In this document: positions 58,153 to 64,000 of the stretch, piece by piece | Layout of the letters: each line of letters begins with the position of its first letter | Position numbering within the stretch: the first letter of the stretch is position 1 | DNA from: CBDATB01 sp965199745 | Lineage (GTDB): Bacteria; Bacteroidota; Bacteroidia; Cytophagales; Flammeovirgaceae | Assembly (NCBI GenBank): GCA_965199745.1 | Contig: CBDATB010000013.1 | Location: 434,001 to 498,000, forward strand | DNA length: 64,000 nucleotides | Direction: 5' to 3' | Notes under the pieces: model-generated | The model's input: only the letters and a program-made list of their open reading frames with translations | What the model was told of the DNA's origin: nothing | Databases searched by the model: none | Made by a program: the position numbers and the translations under genes

Positions 58153-59775
58153 ATGAGAAAGTATATTTATATCATCTATTTCTTACTGAGCTTTAGCATA
58201 TTTCTATGTAAGGCCCAAGTCAAGCAAAGTGCTTATCGAGAATTTATTATTGAATCAAGAGAAGGTGATAACTACCGCATCTTCAAGGCGGGAGCAAAGC
58301 AAGTCCTTTGCGTTTTAGAAAGCAATAACCGACTAAAAGGTAACAAGCAGAGGGCAGAGCTTACATTGATGGATAAAGACTTACAAATAATATGGCAACA
58401 AAATTACTTCATCAGTAGAAAAGAAAATATTATCGGATATTTGTATCACAAAGGTTACATTTATCTGCTCACCAGCACGGCAAACTATATATATCGTTTT
58501 TTAAGAATTAATAGTATTAGTACGGCAGTAGAAGTTATTACTTACGAAAGTGATAAAAATTTTTATATCACGCACTTCACTATTCTAAACCATACAATAT
58601 TTTTGGGAGGAGTAGTTAATAATTATCCTATCGTCTATCAATTCGATTATCTGAACAAACAAACAACCATTTTATCTTCTATTCATCAGTTTAGAGCAGA
58701 ATTAATGGATATATTCGCCAATGAAGCCAATAATGAAATAATTGTTATTTTATCGAAAAACTATGGAACAAAAGACCGTGGTGTATTTATTAATCGATAC
58801 GACAGAGAAGGAAATCTTAAAAGTAACCTTAATATTGATCATAAGTTTGAGTATAAATTACTGAACTTTCAGACAACGTTACTCAAAGACAGAAAAATAT
58901 TCATATTAGGTACTTATGCTTTAAGAAACAATAATAAAACACAGGGTATTTATGCTATCAGGCTCGGCGATGAAGATGTTGAATATATACGGTTTTATGA
59001 TTTTACTTACTTAAAAAACTTCTTCCGCTACCTACCGGAAAAACGGATGAAGAAACTCAAAGTACAGATCAGGAAAAAGCGTGAAAAAGACAAAAATTAT
59101 TACTTGAAATACAACATATTTCCTCATAATTTATCTTTTTGTGAAAACAGAATTGTTTTTTCTGGAGAAATATACAGACCCATTATTGAAGACAATAGTC
59201 GCTTTACGCGTCCTAACCGCAGCATAGACCCAAATTTGCAAGCCCTTTACGGAAACTTCGACCCAACGAGTATCTACCAAAATACTAATTTTAGTCAGTG
59301 GGGTTCATTCACGCCCTCTGCACTCAATAGACACCTCTCCAAAAGCTACACCCGCCCGTCTGGCTATGCTTATTCGCACAGTTTCGTATGCGCCTTCGAT
59401 GGCACAGGACGCATGCTGTGGGACAATAGCTATAATTTCAATGAAAATACTATACAAAACCTACCCATAGAGATGTCGCAGGTGGCTGTAAAAAATGATA
59501 CTGTTGTTTTTGCCCATGCGGAAGATAAATATATTTACTCTAAGTGGAGTGTTGCTAGCCAGTATACAGACACCGCTATGGTAGATACAATAGCTATGCT
59601 TCCAGGAGAAAAATTATATGAGCTAAACAACGGCGGACTTATCAAATGGTATGACATGCACTTCATCCATTCAGGGCTAAAAAAGATAAAAAATAAGTTC
59701 GATGCGGGAAAAAACAGGGAAGTTTTTTTTATTGCCAAGTTTTCTTACGTCAGCCCTACACGCAAGGAACAGTAA
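58153..59775 (+). CDS. Secreted protein of unknown function
   Basis: 541 residues from the ATG before a clear signal peptide (MRKYIYIIYFLLSFSIFLCKAQ); an earlier frame start 16 codons upstream would obscure it. The mature part is beta-rich with repeated short strands (LTLMDKDLQIIWQQNYF, IYLLTSTANYIYRFLRI, IFLGGVVNNYPIVYQFDY), suggesting a propeller-like fold, and has a very basic segment (RMKKLKVQIRKKREKDKNYY). I recognise no family. It probably resides in the periplasm or at the surface. Convergent with the Bat genes. Confidence 0.6.
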   Translation: MRKYIYIIYFLLSFSIFLCKAQVKQSAYREFIIESREGDNYRIFKAGAKQVLCVLESNNRLKGNKQRAELTLMDKDLQIIWQQNYFISRKENIIGYLYHKGYIYLLTSTANYIYRFLRINSISTAVEVITYESDKNFYITHFTILNHTIFLGGVVNNYPIVYQFDYLNKQTTILSSIHQFRAELMDIFANEANNEIIVILSKNYGTKDRGVFINRYDREGNLKSNLNIDHKFEYKLLNFQTTLLKDRKIFILGTYALRNNNKTQGIYAIRLGDEDVEYIRFYDFTYLKNFFRYLPEKRMKKLKVQIRKKREKDKNYYLKYNIFPHNLSFCENRIVFSGEIYRPIIEDNSRFTRPNRSIDPNLQALYGNFDPTSIYQNTNFSQWGSFTPSALNRHLSKSYTRPSGYAYSHSFVCAFDGTGRMLWDNSYNFNENTIQNLPIEMSQVAVKNDTVVFAHAEDKYIYSKWSVASQYTDTAMVDTIAMLPGEKLYELNNGGLIKWYDMHFIHSGLKKIKNKFDAGKNREVFFIAKFSYVSPTRKEQ

Positions 59776-59786
59776 TTGAAAAGAAG

Positions 59787-60860
59787 TTAATCTTCCAAAA
59801 TATTATTCAAAAAAGTGCTTTTACAAAACAACCACAGCAGTAGTAACAGGATACCATAAATGAGATAAATATGATAAAAATCTTGTGTGTCTTTGTAGCG
59901 ATTTTCCTTAATTTCTGCTTTTTCATATTTGTCAATGCGTTCAAAAATTTGCTTGAGTGCCCGGTTATTAGTAGCCCTGAAATACTGCCCTTTACCAATT
60001 TTAGCAATTTCTCTGAGTACCCTTTCGTCTAGGCTCTGTTCAATGTAACGTGTACGACCAAATATGTCAGTGCCAAAAGGTACTTTTCCTTCTTTACCTA
60101 CCCCAATAGTATATACCTTAATACCATAAGCATAGGCTAAATTTGCTGAAGTTACTGGATCAATATTACCAGCGGTATTTTCACCATCACTCAGCAAGAT
60201 CAATACTTTAGATTTGGTTTCCGAATCACGCATGCGGTTAATGCCTACTGCCAAAGCACTCCCAATAGCCGTGCCACCTTTATCTATCATTTCAAAATCA
60301 ATATCATTGATTAGGCTATTGAGCAATTCATAATCAGTGGTTAGTGGTGCATAAGAAATAGCTTCTCCAGAGAAAATCACCATCCCTATCCTATCTCGAA
60401 ACCTACCAGCAATAAAATTGCGGGCAACCTGCTTGGCAGCCTCTAAACGATTGGGAGTAAAATCTTCAATTTGCATCGACTCCGAAATATCCAGCACCAG
60501 CATAATGTCTATGCCTTCGGTCCACTGCTCTACCCGCTCGTCAGTTTTTTGAGGACGGGCTAAGGCTATAAGAAAAAAAGCAATAGCACCCACCATCAAG
60601 GCAGGAGGAATAAAACGCAGCAGGGCGGTCAGATCTTGCTTGAGATGGGTTTCAGGCAGAGCAATAGCAAACTTTTGCTGAAAGCGTATGTATAGAAACC
60701 AACGCATTACATACAGCAGAGGCGTGCTTAATATCAGATATATTAGCAAGGGTAAATCTAGAATAGGGTACATCAGTAGCGTACTTCCCCAATCAAAACT
60801 TTTCAGCACAGCAGGTGTCAACCATTGAGTATCTAGCCAGTCCCAATTGATTCTATCCAT
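59787..60860 (-). CDS. BatA-like von Willebrand factor A domain membrane protein
   Basis: 357 residues. Two N-terminal membrane helices (about 25-55, 90-110), a VWA domain (about 115-300) with a complete MIDAS start DISESM, GGTAIGSAL and LSDGENTAG, and a C-terminal helix. Bat proteins work with MoxR ATPases in envelope stress or oxygen tolerance. It overlaps the upstream gene by 8 bp, indicating coupling. No MoxR or DUF58 gene lies next to it. Confidence 0.85.
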   Translation of the reverse strand: MDRINWDWLDTQWLTPAVLKSFDWGSTLLMYPILDLPLLIYLILSTPLLYVMRWFLYIRFQQKFAIALPETHLKQDLTALLRFIPPALMVGAIAFFLIALARPQKTDERVEQWTEGIDIMLVLDISESMQIEDFTPNRLEAAKQVARNFIAGRFRDRIGMVIFSGEAISYAPLTTDYELLNSLINDIDFEMIDKGGTAIGSALAVGINRMRDSETKSKVLILLSDGENTAGNIDPVTSANLAYAYGIKVYTIGVGKEGKVPFGTDIFGRTRYIEQSLDERVLREIAKIGKGQYFRATNNRALKQIFERIDKYEKAEIKENRYKDTQDFYHIYLIYGILLLLLWLFCKSTFLNNILED

Positions 60861-61803
60861 TTTGCAACTCTTTTATTTTTTGTCTAAAGGCTTTCAAGGC
60901 GTATTCTTTTAGCACAACTAACTGTTGGCGCATATCCTCTGTTTCTGGGGTAATATTAGCATAGATAGATCGGTCAATCACTTGTAGAGCAGTGTTCAAA
61001 TCAGTATTAGGCAGAATCCTGCCTATTTCACGAGTAGTACAGGCAACCAATGGCAAATTGATAAGACTGCCAGTATGCTTTTTCCATTTGAGTAAAGCCT
61101 CTTCAACCACATCTGTACCCACGCCGCCATAGATCAGTTGATCGAAATATAATATAAACTGCGTGTTGCTTTTCCTTAGTTTACGCATGCGATAAGCTCT
61201 GCGAATATTTTTGCCAAATAGCAATATAACAGCCAAAGAAAGCAAGAAAAGAAACAATAAGAAGATGATTAAGTAAGGGTAGTTAAACCTTAGGTCTACT
61301 GCTGCCCAAGAAGTACTGAATCGTATATTTTCGGGATTCAAAGAAGCTGAATCTACTAGTTCTATCAGCATAATGCTATCGGGTATAGGATAGAGTTTGT
61401 TTGGGTCTTTCTTTTGCTGATCGCGAATCAACACTGGAATAGTGAGTTGTTGTAGTTTGTCGATTTCAAAAGTAGTCAGTCGATACACGACACTATCGAG
61501 GCTACCCAAGCTATCTGTGTGGGTAGGGAAAAAGGCCTTATCAACATATTGAAAAGGGCTGAAGTTGAAAGAAGAATCAGGAAAAACAAACTCCATGTCA
61601 GGTGAATGCCTGAAGGAAAGTGTATAATGGACATACTCACCTATCTTGATACTGTCTTTATCAAAAAAACCTTTAATATGCTGTTGGGCTTCTGCACTGG
61701 TAAAGTGAGTAAACAGCAGTGTGCAAGAGAATGTATAATTGAAATGCGATAAAAACAATGAATATATTTGATATAAAAAATGCCTCATTTTTTTAATCTT
61801 CAA
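60853..61803 (-). CDS. Bat-operon membrane protein (BatD/DUF4381-like)
   Basis: 316 residues. A signal peptide (ending near AEAQ) and an extracytoplasmic beta-sandwich (about 42-165, IKIGEYVHYTLSFRHSPDMEFVF) resemble the first BatD domain. One membrane helix follows (YLIIFLLFLFLLSLAVILLF, about 175-195), then a cytoplasmic helical tail (KWKKHTGSLINLPLV). In Bacteroidota a protein of this shape normally sits between the MoxR/DUF58 genes and BatA. Here it overlaps serS upstream by 11 bp and batA downstream by 8 bp. Confidence 0.6.
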   Translation of the reverse strand: MKIKKMRHFLYQIYSLFLSHFNYTFSCTLLFTHFTSAEAQQHIKGFFDKDSIKIGEYVHYTLSFRHSPDMEFVFPDSSFNFSPFQYVDKAFFPTHTDSLGSLDSVVYRLTTFEIDKLQQLTIPVLIRDQQKKDPNKLYPIPDSIMLIELVDSASLNPENIRFSTSWAAVDLRFNYPYLIIFLLFLFLLSLAVILLFGKNIRRAYRMRKLRKSNTQFILYFDQLIYGGVGTDVVEEALLKWKKHTGSLINLPLVACTTREIGRILPNTDLNTALQVIDRSIYANITPETEDMRQQLVVLKEYALKAFRQKIKELQNG

Positions 61804-63076
61804 TTTTGATTACCTCAAAACCGCAATAGCTATGCAGTACTTGTGGCACGAGAATTCCATCTTTAGTTTGATTGTTTTCCAGAATAGCAGCTACAATTCG
61901 GGGCAAAGCCAACGCACTGGCATTCAGCGTATGTGCCAATGCCTTTTGGTTATCCACACTGCTATAACGCAGTTTCAAGCGATTGGATTGGTAGGTTGCA
62001 AAATTACTTGCAGAGCTTACCTCCAGCCATTTTCTTTGCGCTCCAGAGTATACTTCCATATCGTAGCAGAGGGCGGCATTAAAACCAATATCTCCCCCAC
62101 AGAGGCAAACTTTACGATAGGGAAGAGACAGCTTGGTTAAGAGTTGTTCTATGTATGTACACATATCATTAAGTGCTTGATGAGAACAATCAGGGTGCGC
62201 AATTTGTACCAGTTCAACCTTGTCAAACTGGTGCAGGCGATTTAGCCCGCGTACATGTGTACCCCAGCTGCCGGCTTCCCTTCTGAAACAAGGCGTAAAC
62301 CCTACCATCTTTATAGGCAGCTTATTTTCATGAATAATTTCATTGCGAAAAATGTTAGTAATGGGTACTTCTGCTGTTGGAATAAGATACAAATCTGCAT
62401 CGACTAAGCGATACATCTGACCTTCTTTATCGGGCAGTTGACCAGTGGCATAAACCGATGCTTTGTTGACTAAAACAGGAGGTTGTATCTCGCGATAGCC
62501 AGCAGCCGCTGCTTGGTCTAAAAAGAAATTAATAAGTGCTCTTTGCAAACGGGCACCTTTGCCCGTATAAAAAGGAAAGCCAGCCCCACTCACTTTATTA
62601 CCTAGCTCAAAATCAATAAGTTGATATTTTTTTGCCAATTCCCAGTGAGCTGGTGCATGCTCAGGTAAGTCGGGTTTTTTTCCGTTTTCCAACACTACTT
62701 CATTGTCTTCAGCAGTTAAGCCTTCAGGCACTAAGGCGTGGGGCAGGTTAGGAATTTGGTAAAGCTGTTTTACTAAATCAGCTTCCAGCTCCGACACCTG
62801 TCGGCTCAATTTTTTACTTTGTTCTTTGAGCAAACCCGCCGACTGCTTGGCTACTTCTGCCTCTTGTTTTTCCCCTTCTTTCATTAACAGGCCGATTTTT
62901 TTAGCCTGCTTATTGGCTTCTCCCATAACCTTGTCGCGCTCAATTTGCAGCTGCCTACGCCGTTGGTCTGTATGTAGTACGCTTGCTATTGCCTCCTCTG
63001 CTCGCCGAAACCCTCTCTTATGCAAGCCCCGAATGACTGCCTCTTTAGCTACCCTGATAAACGAAACTTCTAACAT
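61793..63076 (-). CDS. serS: Serine--tRNA ligase
   Basis: 427 residues, class II aminoacyl-tRNA synthetase. N-terminal coiled-coil arm (about 30-110; RRRQLQIERDKVMGEANKQAKKI). The catalytic domain includes TAEVPITNIFRNEII, motif 2 in FTPCFRREAGSWGTHVRGLNRLHQFDKVEL and EVSSASNFATYQSNRLKLRY. Motif 3 is ALALPRIVAAILENNQTKDG, where LPR replaces the more frequent GR form; this variant is seen in Bacteroidota. It heads a run with the two Bat genes. Length is normal. Confidence 0.95.
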   Translation of the reverse strand: MLEVSFIRVAKEAVIRGLHKRGFRRAEEAIASVLHTDQRRRQLQIERDKVMGEANKQAKKIGLLMKEGEKQEAEVAKQSAGLLKEQSKKLSRQVSELEADLVKQLYQIPNLPHALVPEGLTAEDNEVVLENGKKPDLPEHAPAHWELAKKYQLIDFELGNKVSGAGFPFYTGKGARLQRALINFFLDQAAAAGYREIQPPVLVNKASVYATGQLPDKEGQMYRLVDADLYLIPTAEVPITNIFRNEIIHENKLPIKMVGFTPCFRREAGSWGTHVRGLNRLHQFDKVELVQIAHPDCSHQALNDMCTYIEQLLTKLSLPYRKVCLCGGDIGFNAALCYDMEVYSGAQRKWLEVSSASNFATYQSNRLKLRYSSVDNQKALAHTLNASALALPRIVAAILENNQTKDGILVPQVLHSYCGFEVIKIED

Positions 63077-63235
63077 AGTTTTTTAGCAAAGCTCAAAATA
63101 AACTTACACCTGACACAAGGATGGATTAGACTCATTTCATACACGCCCTCAAAATTATATCAATTTACAGGAAGATAAAAATAATTAAATATTGTGCAAA
63201 GTAAAGAAAAAATTAATTAACATTTATTAACGGCA

Positions 63236-63263
63236 GTACAGCGATGTAAAAAGTCGCCTGTAC
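63236..63263. other. Inverted repeat between serS and the hisA-like gene
   Basis: GTACAGCGA and TCGCCTGTAC pair with one bulged base around a 9-base loop. No T-run follows on either strand, so it is more likely an operator or leader hairpin for one of the two divergent genes. Confidence 0.35.
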
Positions 63264-63333
63264 GGATAAGAACAAATACAAACCAAGTTTGCAATTTATT
63301 TGTGCAAAAATTATTAAGTAGCACTATTTTAGC

Positions 63334-63341
63334 TATATTTG
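63334..63341 (+). promoter_or_regulatory. Possible -7 element for the hisA-like gene
   Basis: TATATTTG matches the Bacteroidota -7 pattern TAnnTTTG exactly, 25 bp before the ATG at 63367. No good -33 TTTG is found at the normal distance, so this is tentative. Confidence 0.35.
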
Positions 63342-63366
63342 AACTACATTTTATAAACCAAAAGTT

Positions 63367-64000
63367 ATGATTAAAATTGTACCATCTATTTCGGTAATAG
63401 GCGGCAAGTGCGTAAGATTAGCACAAGGCAGTTATGACCAAGTGGTTGCTTATGAAGAACCACCTACAGACATTGCCAAAAGGTTTGAAGACCACGGAAT
63501 TACAAAAATTCATTTAGTTGACTTGGAAGGTACTAAAAAAGGCAAAGTCGTGAACCTCGATATATTAGAACTCATCGCTGGTTTTACACAACTACATATC
63601 AACTTCGGCGGAGGGGTCAATACCGACGGCGATTATTGTAAAGTAATAGAATATGGTGCCAGCTCGGTTACTATTGGGAGTATGGCAATTAGTAACCCAA
63701 ATTTATTTTCCGGGTGGCTTATTTCTTATGGTAGAGAAAAATTAGCTTTGAGTGCCGACGCTCAAAACGGCAAAATCAGGATTAGGGGCTGGCAAAAATC
63801 TACAGAAAAATATCTAATAGATGTTATTGACTATTACTATCAACGAAGTGTATTATACGTAAAATGCTCTGATGTAGCCAAAGATGGACTCATGCAGGGA
63901 CCTGCTTTTGAAATATACGAAAGCATTATTAAAAAATTTCCCGGTATAAGGATATACGCCAGCGGCGGCATTAGCTCTATACAAGACATAGAAAAGTTAA
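63367..64000 (+). CDS. HisA-like TIM-barrel protein, 3'-truncated by the window edge
   Basis: 211 codons to the window end, with no stop. The sequence follows HisA (ProFAR isomerase, histidine pathway): VPSISVIGGKCVRLAQGSYD, KIHLVDLEGTKKGKVVN, FGGGVNTDGDYCKVIEYGASSVTIGSMA, LSADAQNGKIRIRGWQ, YVKCSDVAKDGLMQGPA, and SGGISS. The Asp that opens the barrel in HisA (PAIDI) is Ser9 here (PSISV), while the second acidic residue (LSAD) is kept. The protein may be a diverged HisA or a related isomerase. No other his gene is visible. Confidence 0.8.
   Translation, partial: MIKIVPSISVIGGKCVRLAQGSYDQVVAYEEPPTDIAKRFEDHGITKIHLVDLEGTKKGKVVNLDILELIAGFTQLHINFGGGVNTDGDYCKVIEYGASSVTIGSMAISNPNLFSGWLISYGREKLALSADAQNGKIRIRGWQKSTEKYLIDVIDYYYQRSVLYVKCSDVAKDGLMQGPAFEIYESIIKKFPGIRIYASGGISSIQDIEKL

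Overview
The window reads as chromosome of a free-living, AT-rich member of the Bacteroidota, most likely Cytophagales-like. The evidence is lineage-typical families: type IX secretion (T9SS) cargo with type A and type B C-terminal sorting domains, TPR/beta-propeller/OmpA envelope proteins resembling PorE, a TonB-dependent receptor paired with a DUF4249 lipoprotein, nSTAND-WD40 proteins, Bat proteins, an AHWDTRP-type glutaminyl cyclase, and a promoter matching the Bacteroidota TTTG / TAnnTTTG pattern. I see no phage, CRISPR array or intact insertion sequence.

Layout. 1-8.8 kb: the end of a phosphohexomutase gene, a lipoprotein hydrolase and a BamA/TamA-like barrel (minus strand), then a plus-strand run of a GlmU-like protein, a TPR-propeller-OmpA protein and an NfeD/ClpP-class membrane protein. 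8.8-12.6 kb: a structured intergenic RNA candidate, then the TonB receptor/DUF4249 pair. 12.6-30.3 kb: six consecutive minus-strand genes. In transcription order these are an ATP/ADP-translocase-like/HEAT/cNMP-binding fusion, a protein with three TIR-fold segments, an nSTAND-WD40 ATPase, an outer-membrane barrel, a beta-propeller lipoprotein and a 2341-residue T9SS surface protein. 30.5-34.6 kb: tsaB, then 23S and 5S rRNA with no 16S or tRNA upstream. 34.6-36.2 kb: gene-poor DNA with decayed fragments. 36.2-44.2 kb: fur, a MacB-type permease, folC, a 7TM/SpoIIE phosphatase, pth and a dnaG primase broken into three reading frames. 44.3-64 kb: a type B T9SS protein, M48 protease, fructose-bisphosphatase, hydrolases, glutaminyl cyclase, a PorE-like protein, TatD, DinB, a sodium/solute symporter, two Bat-operon proteins, serS and the start of a hisA-like gene.

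How the genes fit together. Housekeeping genes (pgm, tsaB, folC, pth, dnaG, fbp, serS) are interspersed with envelope and surface genes. The PorE-like proteins, large T9SS cargo and glutaminyl cyclase all belong to export and maturation at the cell surface. The most distinctive locus is 22-30 kb, where a STAND ATPase, a multi-TIR-fold protein and a membrane transporter with a cyclic-nucleotide-binding tail lie in a row. The STAND start codon is preceded by a perfect 20-bp palindrome. It could be a signalling or conflict module, but that is inference. All functional statements rest on motif reading; no database search was run.
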